A stretch of DNA of 64,000 bases from Marinomonas agarivorans (GTDB lineage Bacteria; Pseudomonadota; Gammaproteobacteria; Pseudomonadales; Marinomonadaceae). Shown here in pieces: positions 27,038 through 37,031 of the stretch; the stretch's first letter is position 1; every line of letters begins with the position of its first letter. A program made the position numbers and the translations under genes. The DNA lies in contig NHNK02000001.1 in the NCBI GenBank assembly GCA_002173415.2, positions 1 to 64,000 of the forward strand, given 5' to 3'. The notes beneath the pieces were generated by a model. The model ran no database searches. It had not been told where the DNA came from and worked only from the letters and a program-made list of their open reading frames with translations.

Positions 27038-27068
27038 AAAAGGCTTTTGAAAGAATCAAAAGCCTTTT
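27038..27068. terminator. Bidirectional Rho-independent terminator
   Basis: AAAAGGCTTTTGA (27038-27050) pairs with TCAAAAGCCTTTT (27056-27068), between two convergent genes, with a T-run on the minus strand as well. Confidence 0.85.
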
Positions 27069-27115
27069 AAGGAATACCTAATAGTTTTCTTTCAAGAGAA
27101 GAAAAGCACTTACAC

Positions 27116-29032
27116 TTAGGTTAAATCATCAAACTCACTCTCGGTTTGCAAACTTACTGCCTGCAAATATCCTGGTATGTTAATTTCATCATGATCAATA
27201 TTTAGCTCGTATCCCGTTAACACATTTTCGCCAAAGTGATAGGCGGGCTTGGTTTCACCGTGAATGGCAGCCTGATTGTAGTCTTTAGAAGCTAATACAG
27301 TGCTTTCTAGTTGTTTATTGTATTTGTCTAACTGTGCTTGACTGTAGCGACGCTGTAACATAGACATAGTTTTTTGCGGAGAAAGTAAAACAGCAGTACT
27401 GTTATTACCACCAAAACCTTTTGAGTTTAATAAGGCTGCATGAAAATACTCTGTGCCATAATGCTCATGTTGTAGTTGGAATTTTAAACCTTCGTTGTAT
27501 ACATCCTCAGCAACTGCGTCAGTAGTTGTGATACCTGGTAAAACCCCGTGTTCCCAGACACCTAAAGATAAGTGTAACTGATCACCGCCAGCGGTACCTT
27601 GCGAGTGGCCAACATACGCTTTCATTGCGGTAACAGGAATATTGCTTGCACCAAAACTTGAGGCTACTTTGCTAAGTACATGGGACTCTGTTATTCGATT
27701 TTGTGGCGTACTGGTTCCATGGGCTTGAATGAAGATATTGTTTTTTAATGCTTCTGGGCCAATTATTTTTTGTAAATAACCCATTGCTTTGCCCAAAGTA
27801 AGGTAGTTACCAATACCTGGTGCTGAAATGGATTTTTTATAGCCATCTGCATACGAGAATACCGCTGGCACCGCACCAAAAATCTGAGCACCAAGCTCAA
27901 TCGCCAGTTCATCATCCATTAATAATGTCCACTGGCTAGATTCACCGATTGTGAAACCACAATTATTACCAAATGGACGACAACTACGGGCATGGTCAGG
28001 CTCTGCTTGATTTTTAATGGCATCAAGAGCGAGAAGAGCAGTATCTTCTGCTAGTGCTCCCATAGTTCGAAAACCTTCAATAATTTCAGGCGTAATCGGG
28101 GCATCACTGCCACCAACCATTGCTACACGTATCTTACCGGCTTTAATTCCTTCAACCGCTTTTTCTAAATTGAAGAAGTAAGTTGCACAGGCTCCGATGG
28201 ACGTACCTATTTTGCCAACACTACCTAATACATAAGCATTAATGAAGTCGGCTGGCATTTGAGCGTACCCTAAAGGAAGGTGCTTTGACGTTGTGCGTTT
28301 TCCCATGAGTGCCGACTTAAGCATGCCGCCAAACCCTAAATCATCCATTTGACCAATAGAGTTTGCTGCATAAACCGCAACTTGATCAGGCGCGACATGA
28401 TCACGTATCGTTTGCCAGAAAAGGCCACTGCTGTTAATGGCATCCGAGGCACCGTATACTGCCATTTGCAATCCACGAGGATGATTACGTGATTGATATA
28501 AAAGAGAAGGGTCAAAGCCTGTTGGTAATTGTCCCGCGGCTTTTACAGATAATGATTTAGTATCTTTAATAAAGCTTTCCATGCCGCCTTTTACTGTCAC
28601 TTCGCTCAAAGAATTCGACAAAGGTTTAACTTGCCAATCTAGCGGTATATTCTCTGGCAAAGAGCGTGTCTTTGCGGTAAAAGAAAGCGTTTCGCTGTTT
28701 TCTGTCGGTAATAGTGCTACTGATTTATGTATCGTCACATTATCAACATCAAACAGTGAAGGGTGTATACGTCTGATCAGAGTGCTGGCCAATAGCTCAT
28801 CGCTCATTTGTTCTAACAAAGTGTCGACATCATACTCGTTGTTTTCATTATCATACCAATGGCCGTGATTGAACTTAGCACAGTTAGTTAACGTTGCTAA
28901 ATCTAGTAGGACTTCCTGTTGTATGTCTTTTGATAATGTATCAAAAATAATTCGGCGATAAGCCTGATGAGATGATGTGCGGCCCGCAGGATTGATTCCA
29001 CCGAATCCAACAATAACAGGTAGACGAGTCAA
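27116..29032 (-). CDS. fabY: Long beta-ketoacyl-ACP synthase, FabY type
   Basis: 638 residues, far longer than FabB/FabF (about 410). It opens MTRLPVIVGFGGINPAGRTS. The thiolase-fold triad is visible: SIGACATYFFNLEKAVEGI (Cys), IQAHGTSTPQNRITES (His) and KAYVGHSQGTAGG (His). Length and N-terminus fit Pseudomonas FabY, which condenses acetyl-CoA with malonyl-ACP and starts fatty acid synthesis in place of FabH. It is not clustered with other fab genes. The assignment rests on remembered family features. Confidence 0.82.
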   Translation of the reverse strand: MTRLPVIVGFGGINPAGRTSSHQAYRRIIFDTLSKDIQQEVLLDLATLTNCAKFNHGHWYDNENNEYDVDTLLEQMSDELLASTLIRRIHPSLFDVDNVTIHKSVALLPTENSETLSFTAKTRSLPENIPLDWQVKPLSNSLSEVTVKGGMESFIKDTKSLSVKAAGQLPTGFDPSLLYQSRNHPRGLQMAVYGASDAINSSGLFWQTIRDHVAPDQVAVYAANSIGQMDDLGFGGMLKSALMGKRTTSKHLPLGYAQMPADFINAYVLGSVGKIGTSIGACATYFFNLEKAVEGIKAGKIRVAMVGGSDAPITPEIIEGFRTMGALAEDTALLALDAIKNQAEPDHARSCRPFGNNCGFTIGESSQWTLLMDDELAIELGAQIFGAVPAVFSYADGYKKSISAPGIGNYLTLGKAMGYLQKIIGPEALKNNIFIQAHGTSTPQNRITESHVLSKVASSFGASNIPVTAMKAYVGHSQGTAGGDQLHLSLGVWEHGVLPGITTTDAVAEDVYNEGLKFQLQHEHYGTEYFHAALLNSKGFGGNNSTAVLLSPQKTMSMLQRRYSQAQLDKYNKQLESTVLASKDYNQAAIHGETKPAYHFGENVLTGYELNIDHDEINIPGYLQAVSLQTESEFDDLT

Positions 29033-29208
29033 TGTTATTCCCTCGATATGATAGTGATCTTAAAATGACAGTATTGTAATCAAGCCGTTACTGCTTCGCT
29101 ACAAGGAATTGGAAAATATGACAAAAGACTCTCTGCTATTACTTTTTTGAATAGTTTTACTACATAGCAATGTTTTTTATTTATTTCATCATCCATTAAG
29201 TATCTGAA

Positions 29209-29997
29209 CTAGTTTGGGTTTTGATTAAAGCGCCATAGTTTGTTGTAGTTAATCAAATTGCGGATTTCTTCCACATAAGCTTGCCCTCGTTGAGAGTAAG
29301 GTAAAATACCTTCAACGAGTTCCAATCCTGTAATTTCTTTGTTGTCTGCTCTAAGCTGTGCTCGAGTTTTGCGCAACGGTCGATAAGCCGCATTAGTATT
29401 GAGATTATCTATATAAGCAAAGACAGATTCTTTTGCGCCTTTAAAACGTCGCACTTCGTGTTTTGCTTCATGATCTCGTGATGCTGGCACTAAACCACAC
29501 CCTTTACGAAAACACCATTGGCCAAAATAATTATTACCTTCTAATGCGAAGCGTGAGGTACCCCAAGCAGATTCATTGGCCGCCTGAGCAAGAACAAGAG
29601 AAGGCGGTATGATATCAAGATGAGGATAGATCGCTTCTAAATCTTCACGAGTATAGACTTCCACTTTTTTTAATTTAAAAATTTTCCTTAATGCAGCAAT
29701 CCACTTTTTTTCTTCTCTGTTTGGTGGACTCTCACTATTGATGATACGAGTTAACTCTGCTCGATCATTAAGAATGTACTTGTTTTTCTCAATAACAAAA
29801 GGCACAAGATAATTAAAAAAAGCTTCTTTCTTTGCTGCACTATCGGTTATAGCTGCAAAATCTGGTGTAGGTATTATTTCAACTTCTGCAATAGGCTCTT
29901 CAGGTATTGGTTTGTCTGGGGAGGTAAATACAATTAAAGCAATGAAAGCAAGAATGATAGGGATAAGAAAAGACAACTTTTTCTGCATGATAACCAT
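29209..29997 (-). CDS. Bax-like glucosaminidase-domain protein
   Basis: 262 residues from the ATG at 29997 (TTAGG ahead of it; a second ATG at 29988 is possible). A single N-terminal hydrophobic segment (LSFLIPIILAFIALIVF) anchors or exports it. The C-terminal half is the Bax/FlgJ glucosaminidase domain: IPPSLVLAQAANESAWGTSRFALEGNNYFGQWCF, with the catalytic Glu in ANESAWG, and VFAYIDNLNTNAAYRPLR. It probably cleaves peptidoglycan glycan strands in the periplasm. Confidence 0.85.
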   Translation of the reverse strand: MVIMQKKLSFLIPIILAFIALIVFTSPDKPIPEEPIAEVEIIPTPDFAAITDSAAKKEAFFNYLVPFVIEKNKYILNDRAELTRIINSESPPNREEKKWIAALRKIFKLKKVEVYTREDLEAIYPHLDIIPPSLVLAQAANESAWGTSRFALEGNNYFGQWCFRKGCGLVPASRDHEAKHEVRRFKGAKESVFAYIDNLNTNAAYRPLRKTRAQLRADNKEITGLELVEGILPYSQRGQAYVEEIRNLINYNKLWRFNQNPN

Positions 29998-30248
29998 TAA
30001 ACCTAACTTCAAAAGAGAATAGTATTCTAATTTTCAATGTGAAAGACAGTAGGCATGTTGCTTTTTATGTATTTTACATTGCTGAATGACCATTATTACG
30101 AAAAAATAGGTACTTTTACAACACTAGAAAAAAATATCAGGAAAAGGTAGATAGAATATCAGTACATCTCAATATTATTCTATTTTAGTGGTACAATTCT
30201 GGCCTTTAAATACTGATAAAATAACGCTGCATAGCTTAACGGATCATT

Positions 30249-31406
30249 ATGCCTCAACAGATAACAGCCCTGCTTTTACCGCTGCTTAGCGTAATAGCAG
30301 GATTTTTTGGAAGCTTGTATATCGATAATATTCCACAAGTATGGCAAGAGGTTCTTGTCTGGTTGCCAATGATACTAGCTGGTGTGGCGGTCATGATGGC
30401 ATGGCACTTTAATAAAGGTCGTGTTTTATTAGTTGTGGCGTTATTCATTATCCCTGTGTGCGACATATCAACATTAGGGGATCTTAAGAACCTCTCAAGT
30501 TTTGTTACTGTAATTGTATTTAATGCCGCTTTGTTCAGTTATTTAACGGAGCGAGGCTTTTTCAACCGTTTTGCGATTAATCGTATTGCTTTATTAGCAA
30601 TGCAATTACTTTGGTGTTATGCCCTATATACCGACTGGGTGAGCATCAATCATATGACAGGTCACTTAGCGTCAACCGCTAGTTTAAATCTTCCTCTTAT
30701 CATTATGCTGGCTATTTTGAGCTTATCTTTGCTATTTATTGTTTCAAAATGGTGGCGTGAAGCAGATTTTTTCTGCGCCTGTATTTTATCGTCCTTGTTG
30801 GTCGTTATCATCTTAAACACGGTTATGTTGACTGCAATTCAACAAAACATATTGCTGTCTTCGGTCTTTTTGCTTTGGTGTTTATACCTATTAGTCGATA
30901 GCCACAAAATGGCGTACATCGATGACTTAACGCAGCTACCAGGCAGAAGAGCACTAAATGAGCGGCTGGTCTCTTTATCGAAAAATTACGCTATTGCCAT
31001 GTTGGATGTTGATCACTTTAAAAAATTTAATGATACCTATGGCCATGATATGGGTGATATTGTTTTAAAGCGGGTAGCAAAAAATGTTGCTAAGGTGACA
31101 AATGGCGGTCGTGGTTTTCGCTACGGTGGCGAAGAGTTTGCCATTGTTTTTGCAAATCGGACGAAAAAAGATATTCAAGAGGCATTAGAACAAGTACGAA
31201 CAACCATTGAAAATGAAGTGATTCGCCTGACTCAAGCTAATAAAAGCAAGAGTACAAATGTCTCTGTTACCATTAGTATAGGAGCGGCTTTTTCTAAGCC
31301 AAATAGAAAAGCAGAAGATGTTATTAAAGTAGCTGATGACCATCTGTATAAAGCGAAAAAAGCAGGAAGAAACAAAGTGATGATGGAAGCTCGAGGTGGT
31401 CGCTAA
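30249..31406 (+). CDS. Membrane diguanylate cyclase (GGDEF)
   Basis: 385 residues. The first 215 are hydrophobic with about seven membrane segments. The C-terminal GGDEF domain runs DDLTQLPGRRALNE, MLDVDHFKKFNDTYGHDMGD and FRYGGEEFAIVF, with the catalytic GGEEF intact, then VTISIGAAF and ADDHLYKAKKAGRNKV. It should make cyclic di-GMP. The RxxD inhibitory site that normally precedes the motif by five residues is replaced by TNGG, so product inhibition is probably absent. Confidence 0.93.
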   Translation: MPQQITALLLPLLSVIAGFFGSLYIDNIPQVWQEVLVWLPMILAGVAVMMAWHFNKGRVLLVVALFIIPVCDISTLGDLKNLSSFVTVIVFNAALFSYLTERGFFNRFAINRIALLAMQLLWCYALYTDWVSINHMTGHLASTASLNLPLIIMLAILSLSLLFIVSKWWREADFFCACILSSLLVVIILNTVMLTAIQQNILLSSVFLLWCLYLLVDSHKMAYIDDLTQLPGRRALNERLVSLSKNYAIAMLDVDHFKKFNDTYGHDMGDIVLKRVAKNVAKVTNGGRGFRYGGEEFAIVFANRTKKDIQEALEQVRTTIENEVIRLTQANKSKSTNVSVTISIGAAFSKPNRKAEDVIKVADDHLYKAKKAGRNKVMMEARGGR

Positions 31407-31428
31407 ACGATAAGGTAAAAACACAAGA

Positions 31429-32070
31429 ATGGAACAAAAACGTACCAAAGATCAGTTAAAAGCTCACATAAGAGAAAAAAATCAACAAATTATCTTAACC
31501 GCAGCAGAAAAAGTGTTTGCTCAACATGGACTAACTAAAGCAACAACCAAAATGATTGCAGATGAAGCCGGCTTGCCCAAGGCCAATATTCATTACTATT
31601 ACCGCTCGAAACAAGATCTGCTAGAAGCCGTACTCAAACATATTATGGGTCTTTGGCTTTCATCTATTACGCGCTTTTCGATTGAGGATGGACCCAAAGT
31701 TAGCCTCACGCGTTACATTGCTGAAAAAATGCAGCAATCCAGAGAAAACACCGATGCCTCAAAAATTTTCGCCTTATCACTAATTAGTGAAGAGCCTTTT
31801 TTGCTGACATTTCTGCAAGAACATTTCATTAAGGAAATGGAACGAGAAAAGCAAATTATCCAAACATGGATTAATGAAGGAAAAATGCAAGTGCTTTCGA
31901 TTGAACACTTGTTTATTAGTATATGGGCGTTAACTCAAACCTACGCTGACTTTGACGCCCAAGTTAAATTAATGTTGCAAAAAACAGAGTTGGATGAAAA
32001 AGATCATGCCATGTCCAAGCAGTTTATTACTCACATGGTATTAAGCAGTTGTGGTATCACCGAGGCGTGA
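31429..32070 (+). CDS. TetR-family regulator, RutR-like
   Basis: 213 residues. The helix-turn-helix is AEKVFAQHGLTKATTKMIADEAGLPKANIHYYYRSKQDLLEAVL. The C-terminal domain (IAEKMQQSRENTDASKIFALSLI, IWALTQTYADFDAQVKLML) is shared with the second TetR protein of this window (42293) and with RutR, the pyrimidine-responsive regulator. It is 22 bases after the diguanylate cyclase gene and upstream of the LysE, LysR and beta-alanine genes. Its ligand and targets are inferred only by this resemblance. Confidence 0.85.
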   Translation: MEQKRTKDQLKAHIREKNQQIILTAAEKVFAQHGLTKATTKMIADEAGLPKANIHYYYRSKQDLLEAVLKHIMGLWLSSITRFSIEDGPKVSLTRYIAEKMQQSRENTDASKIFALSLISEEPFLLTFLQEHFIKEMEREKQIIQTWINEGKMQVLSIEHLFISIWALTQTYADFDAQVKLMLQKTELDEKDHAMSKQFITHMVLSSCGITEA

Positions 32071-32165
32071 TACACTCGAATAGTTTTTATTTCATAACGA
32101 GTAATCGTTACATTTATCATTAATCTAGTCAGCCGCTAAATTATCGCCAGAAGCAGGTAATTATC

Positions 32166-32819
32166 ATGTCATTAGAAAGTGCAATTACGTTTTTTATCGC
32201 AATTTTTATCTTTGGTGTCACACCGGGTCCGGGCATTTTTGCTATTCTAGCGCGTAGTATGACAAATGGCGCCAAAGCTTGTTTCTCGCTAATAATAGGC
32301 ATGATTATTAGTGATATTTGCTATCTTGTTATGGCTTGTTTTGGTTTAGCGGCGTTAGCAACAAGGTGGGAAGAAGCCTTTATGGTTATTCGCCTGTTAG
32401 GGGCGGCTTACCTGCTCTATCTTGGCTGGAAAATGTGGACAGCAAAACCACAAGTGCAAATTACCTCTGGCGATGATGTTGCAACTCAACCAGCTAAACC
32501 GAAAAGCCGTAGAAAAGGTATGTTCGATCTGTCTGGTTTTATACAAGGCTTTTTGATTTCAGGTACTAACCCTAAGGTGATTGTTTTTTACATTGCTTTC
32601 CTACCAACGTTTATGGACATGGTTAACTTATCTGCCGCTGATATCGTTTTAGCGTCAGTATTGACCTTCTTTGCATTACTGCTCGGCTTAATGTTGATCG
32701 CTATTATGGCAGCACAAGCAAGACGCTATTTACGTTCAGAGCGTTCAGTTTCTATTGTTAACCGATTCGCTGGTTCTATTATGGCCGCAGCTGGTGGTTA
32801 CCTAGGCATAACAGCATAA
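32166..32819 (+). CDS. LysE-family translocator (RhtB-like)
   Basis: 217 residues with about six hydrophobic segments. ITFFIAIFIFGVTPGPGIFAILARSMTNGAKA contains the LysE/RhtB-family TPGP motif, LLGAAYLLYLGWKMW the second conserved helix, and FLISGTNPKVIVFYIAFLPTF the NPK segment. It exports an amino acid or related metabolite. It is followed 22 bases later by a LysR gene in the same direction, which may control it. Confidence 0.86.
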   Translation: MSLESAITFFIAIFIFGVTPGPGIFAILARSMTNGAKACFSLIIGMIISDICYLVMACFGLAALATRWEEAFMVIRLLGAAYLLYLGWKMWTAKPQVQITSGDDVATQPAKPKSRRKGMFDLSGFIQGFLISGTNPKVIVFYIAFLPTFMDMVNLSAADIVLASVLTFFALLLGLMLIAIMAAQARRYLRSERSVSIVNRFAGSIMAAAGGYLGITA

Positions 32820-32841
32820 TTTCTGTGGTGATCCGTAGACT

Positions 32842-33753
32842 ATGGGTGCTGACATTAAAGCCTTTACTGGGCAAATTACTGATATTGATTTACGCCAATT
32901 ACGTATTTTTAAAACCGTTGTCGACTGTGGTGGTTTTGCTGCGGCGGAAGTTGAATTAAATATCAGCCGTCCAGCCATCAGCGTCGCGATTTCTGATCTT
33001 GAATCCCGTCTTAAAATGGTGCTGTGTCAACGTGGGCGCTCAGGTTTTGTGCTAACAGATGAAGGACGGGGGGTTTATGACTCCATTATGCAATTATTTG
33101 CCTCAATGGAGACCTTCAAATTTCAGGTCAGTAGTTTACACACCACGCTGACTGGCGACCTAAATATAGGTATTTCAGACAACTTAGTGACCATGAAACA
33201 CATGACCATTAGCATGGCACTTGCAGAACTTAAAAAGGTCGGCCCAAAAGTCGATATCAACATTACTATGGCCCCACCCATGGATATTGAACGTGGTGTT
33301 ATAGATGGGCAACTGCATGTTGGTGTTGTTCCCAGTGTGCGCCAATTGCCGTCGGTGGAATACCAGCATCTGTATGAAGAAGATTCCTATCTATACTGTG
33401 GTCACACCCACCCATTATTTTCTCTTGCACCACTGAATAAAACAGACATTGTTGCGCACGACACAGTTGTCTCGAGTTATGCGCAAACGCCTCAAGTAAA
33501 GGCAATGGAAAACCAATTCAACACCACTGCCCACTCGTCAGATCGTGAAGGCCTTGCTTTTCTTATATTAACGGGAGCCTACATTGGTTTCTTACCCTCG
33601 CACTTTGCCGACCAATGGCTAAAACAAGGCAAACTCAAAACATTATTGCCAGAGGAATTTCATTACCGAACGGCCTATGCTGCCATCACCCGCAAAGGTG
33701 CTCGTCCGAATCGTGTGGTTGACACCTTGATGGCACAGCTAAGCAAAAGCTAG
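32842..33753 (+). CDS. LysR-family transcriptional regulator
   Basis: 303 residues. DIDLRQLRIFKTVVDCGGFAAAEVELNISRPAISVAISDLESRLKMVLCQRGRSGFVLTDEG is the LysR helix-turn-helix. The effector domain starts at GDLNIGISDNL. It stands just before the beta-alanine aminotransferase gene (33873) in the same orientation and could regulate that gene or the preceding exporter. The palindrome GTTAACTAAATAGTTAAC (33758-33775) follows its stop. Confidence 0.88.
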   Translation: MGADIKAFTGQITDIDLRQLRIFKTVVDCGGFAAAEVELNISRPAISVAISDLESRLKMVLCQRGRSGFVLTDEGRGVYDSIMQLFASMETFKFQVSSLHTTLTGDLNIGISDNLVTMKHMTISMALAELKKVGPKVDINITMAPPMDIERGVIDGQLHVGVVPSVRQLPSVEYQHLYEEDSYLYCGHTHPLFSLAPLNKTDIVAHDTVVSSYAQTPQVKAMENQFNTTAHSSDREGLAFLILTGAYIGFLPSHFADQWLKQGKLKTLLPEEFHYRTAYAAITRKGARPNRVVDTLMAQLSKS

Positions 33754-33757
33754 GGAA

Positions 33758-33775
33758 AGTTAACTAAATAGTTAA
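33758..33775. promoter_or_regulatory. GTTAAC-N6-GTTAAC palindrome upstream of the aminotransferase gene
   Basis: Two GTTAAC units separated by six bases lie about 100 bases upstream of the aminotransferase start and could be an operator. No regulator is assigned. Confidence 0.35.
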
Positions 33776-33872
33776 CTAAGATTAATAAATTTAAAATTTA
33801 ACCTGTCTCACAATAAACTTACCGTAATCCCATAAACCAACGAAATTTCCATTAGGTAATAGGGGAGTGTTT

Positions 33873-35228
33873 ATGGTGATGACTGACACACAAACATCGC
33901 AATTATCTGGACTGTCACAACAAGAGTTGCAGGCCTATTGGATGCCTTATTCTGGCAATCGACAATTCAAGAAAGACCCAAGACTGCTCGTTTCCGCCCA
34001 AGGTAACTACTACACCGACGCAACAGGTCGAAAGATTTTTGATGGCTTGTCAGGCCTGTGGACCTGCGGAGCAGGGCATAATCGCCCCGAAATTATTGAG
34101 GCCATTACCAAACAGATGCAGATTCTAGACTATGCCCCATCGTTCCAATTTGCCCATCCAAAAGCTTTTGAATTAGCTCATCGTATTACCGACTTTATGC
34201 CCACTGGTCTGAACCGTGTTTTTTTTACTGGCTCAGGATCTGAAGCCGTAGAAACAGCTTTAAAAATCGCAAGAGCGTATTGGCGTAAAAAAGGCCAAGC
34301 AAGTAAAACCTTACTAATTGGTCGGAGTAAAGGCTACCACGGTGCCAATTTTGGGGGCATTAGTGTTGGTGGTATTGGACCGAATAGAGTGCTGTATGGC
34401 AAAGGCGTAGACGCGGTACACCTGCCTCACACCATGTTAGCAAGTAATGCTTTTAGCCAAGGCATGCCAGAAAAAGGCGAGCACCTAGCCGACGAATTAG
34501 AAAACATGATTGCCTTGCATGATGCTTCCAATATTGCCGCCGTGATCGTCGAACCACTATCAGGTTCTGCTGGTGTTATTCCGCCGCCAAAAGGTTATTT
34601 ACAACGGCTACGCCAGTTATGCGATAAACATAATATTCTCTTAATTTTTGATGAAGTTATTACCGCCTTCGGACGTATGGGGGCTAAAACTGGTGCAGAA
34701 GCATTCGGTGTGACCCCTGACATGATGACCACCGCCAAACAACTAACCAATGGCGCCGTACCAATGGGTGCTCTTATTGCTCGCCAAGATATTTACGATA
34801 CCTTTATGGAGCATGGCGGACCTGAGTATATGCTGGAATTATCCCATGGCTATACTTACTCAGCTCACCCGCTGGCTTGTGCTGCGGCGCTTGCCTCACT
34901 GGATATCCTCGAAAACGACCAACTCATTGACCGAGTTCAAACGCTATCACCGCTTTTTGAACGTCAACTACACAGCCTAAAAGGGGGCAAACACATAACC
35001 GATATCCGCAATTATGGACTGGCAGGCGCATTGACATTGGCTTCAGCCCCCAATGAACCCGCATTAAGGCCTTTTCAAGTAGCGATGAAATGCTGGGAAA
35101 AAGGATTTTATGTGCGCTATGGCGGCGATACAGTGCAATTAGGCATCCCATTCACGACGGAAGCAGATGAAGTTGATCGCTTAATTAATGCCCTAGGCGA
35201 TGCGATTAATGAACTGGATGACGACTAA
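33873..35228 (+). CDS. bauA: Beta-alanine (omega-amino acid):pyruvate aminotransferase
   Basis: 451 residues from the ATG at 33873; GGGGAG (33862-33867) precedes it. It is a class III PLP aminotransferase: YWMPYSGNRQFKKDPR at the start, VFFTGSGSEAVETALKIARAYW, LIFDEVITAFGRMG (Asp to PLP) and TTAKQLTNGAVPMGALI with the PLP lysine. The start and overall pattern fit the beta-alanine:pyruvate/omega-amino acid class. The next gene is a malonate-semialdehyde-type dehydrogenase, giving beta-alanine to malonate semialdehyde to acetyl-CoA. Upstream pathway genes for making beta-alanine from dihydrouracil lie a few kilobases away. Confidence 0.85.
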   Translation: MVMTDTQTSQLSGLSQQELQAYWMPYSGNRQFKKDPRLLVSAQGNYYTDATGRKIFDGLSGLWTCGAGHNRPEIIEAITKQMQILDYAPSFQFAHPKAFELAHRITDFMPTGLNRVFFTGSGSEAVETALKIARAYWRKKGQASKTLLIGRSKGYHGANFGGISVGGIGPNRVLYGKGVDAVHLPHTMLASNAFSQGMPEKGEHLADELENMIALHDASNIAAVIVEPLSGSAGVIPPPKGYLQRLRQLCDKHNILLIFDEVITAFGRMGAKTGAEAFGVTPDMMTTAKQLTNGAVPMGALIARQDIYDTFMEHGGPEYMLELSHGYTYSAHPLACAAALASLDILENDQLIDRVQTLSPLFERQLHSLKGGKHITDIRNYGLAGALTLASAPNEPALRPFQVAMKCWEKGFYVRYGGDTVQLGIPFTTEADEVDRLINALGDAINELDDD

Positions 35229-35347
35229 GCGCGCTAAGAAAAAGAAGAAGCAAATAAAAAAGAAAGCAAGGGACATTAATAAGGTAACAAATAACAAGAT
35301 TAAAAACCGAATGTTTCTTAACCAAATCGGCACTTGAGGTAATGAAT

Positions 35348-36838
35348 ATGACAATTGTTGGACATTTTATTAATGGTGAAATCAGCACCGCTGCCAAAGA
35401 CACACAAGATATTTTTAACCCCTCTACAGGCATAGCAACAAAGCAAGTTGCATTAGCAGGGGCCAACACCGTAGAGCAAGCCATTGCCGCAGCAGCTCAA
35501 GCTTACCCTGAATGGCGTAATACACCACCAGCCAAGCGGGCTCGAATCATGTTTAACTTCAAACGCTTGTTAGAAGAGCATGCTGATAAAATATGCCAAC
35601 TTATCGGTGAAGAACATGGCAAAATTAAACACGATGCCATGGGGGAGTTGCAACGCGGTATCGAAAATGTGGAATACGCTTGCTCTGCGCCAGAATTATT
35701 AAAAGGAGAGCATAACCGCAATGTTGGCCCAGGCATTGACTCATGGAGCGAATTTCAACCACTGGGTGTGGTTGCTGGTATTACGCCTTTCAACTTTCCT
35801 GTTATGGTGCCACTATGGATGTTCCCTATGGCAATTGTGTGTGGCAACACCTTTGTTTTAAAACCCTCAGAACGTGATCCATCCTCAACGCTTTATATTG
35901 CCAATCTACTGACCGAAGCCGGTTTGCCAAAAGGCGTGCTCAATATAGTGAACGGCGATAAAGAAGCCGTAGACACCTTACTCACCGATAACCGAGTAAA
36001 AGGTGTTAGTTTTGTTGGTTCTACTGTCGTTGCAGAGCACATTTATCGCACCGCAACCGCCAATGGAAAACGCTGTCAGGCGCTAGGTGGTGCAAAAAAT
36101 CATGCCATTGTAATGCCGGATGCCGATATGGAAAACACAGTAAACCAACTCCTTGGCGCCGCATTTGGTTCCTCAGGTGAACGTTGCATGGCCTTATCTG
36201 TGGTTGTGGCTGTCGGAGACAAGGTTGCTGACACCTTAGTCAGTAATCTGCAATCGGCTATGGCGACCTTAAAAGTAGGCCCTTGCTTTGATGAAAGTAA
36301 CGACTTTGGCCCTGTTATTACTCAAGCCCACAAACAAAAAGTAGAAGCTTATATCGACAGTGCAGAAGCAGATGGTGCTACAGTAGTGGTCGATGGACGT
36401 CGGCCAAAAATTGCAGGACACGAAGCAGGCTTCTATGTTGGAGCAACTCTACTGGATAACGTCACAAACACAATGAACAGTTACCAAGAGGAAATTTTTG
36501 GCCCAGTCTTGCAAATTGTGCGAGTAGACAGCATGCAAGACGCCATGCAACTGATTAACGACCATGAATATGGTAATGGCACATGCATTTTTACACGTGA
36601 TGGCGCCATAGCCCGTTACTTTTCCGATCATATAGAAGTTGGAATGGTAGGCATCAATGTGCCTCTGCCTGTGCCCGTCGCGTACCATAGTTTTGGTGGC
36701 TGGAAGCGTTCGCTATTTGGAGATTTACATGCATATGGCCCAGATGCTGTACGTTTCTACACCAAACGAAAAACCATTACACAACGTTGGCCATCCAGTG
36801 GTGTACGTGAAGGCGTAAACTTCTCATTCCCTAGCTAG
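35348..36838 (+). CDS. bauC: CoA-acylating (methyl)malonate-semialdehyde dehydrogenase
   Basis: 496 residues from the ATG at 35348, preferred to that at 35342 because GAGG (35336-35339) then has normal spacing. The family pattern is visible: FQPLGVVAGITPFNFPVMVPLWMFPMAI, FVLKPSERDPSST, GVSFVGSTVVAEHIY and GAAFGSSGERCMALSVVV with the catalytic Cys, then EEIFGPVLQIV. Enzymes of this MmsA/IolA type need CoA and release acetyl-CoA or propionyl-CoA. Pairing with the beta-alanine aminotransferase suggests the BauC role. Confidence 0.86.
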   Translation: MTIVGHFINGEISTAAKDTQDIFNPSTGIATKQVALAGANTVEQAIAAAAQAYPEWRNTPPAKRARIMFNFKRLLEEHADKICQLIGEEHGKIKHDAMGELQRGIENVEYACSAPELLKGEHNRNVGPGIDSWSEFQPLGVVAGITPFNFPVMVPLWMFPMAIVCGNTFVLKPSERDPSSTLYIANLLTEAGLPKGVLNIVNGDKEAVDTLLTDNRVKGVSFVGSTVVAEHIYRTATANGKRCQALGGAKNHAIVMPDADMENTVNQLLGAAFGSSGERCMALSVVVAVGDKVADTLVSNLQSAMATLKVGPCFDESNDFGPVITQAHKQKVEAYIDSAEADGATVVVDGRRPKIAGHEAGFYVGATLLDNVTNTMNSYQEEIFGPVLQIVRVDSMQDAMQLINDHEYGNGTCIFTRDGAIARYFSDHIEVGMVGINVPLPVPVAYHSFGGWKRSLFGDLHAYGPDAVRFYTKRKTITQRWPSSGVREGVNFSFPS

Positions 36839-36847
36839 TGTTAATCC

Positions 36848-36898
36848 AAAAAGCCACTTAGTCTGATCATAAAACCATGATGGGCCAAGTGGCTTTTT
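36848..36898 (+). terminator. Terminator after the dehydrogenase gene
   Basis: AAAAAGCCACTT (36848-36859) pairs with AAGTGGCTTTTT (36887-36898), the loop containing further pairing. The second arm ends in T's. Confidence 0.75.
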
Positions 36899-37031
36899 AC
36901 TGAGCTAAAGAAACTAGATATAGTTGTAGCCTTGCGACCAGATATCGTGCCAGTGATAACAGCTCACTACTCAGATATAAAAGAATCGTTTTTGATCTGA
37001 CTCCAAATCTCCAAAACAAGGCTAACGTGAC

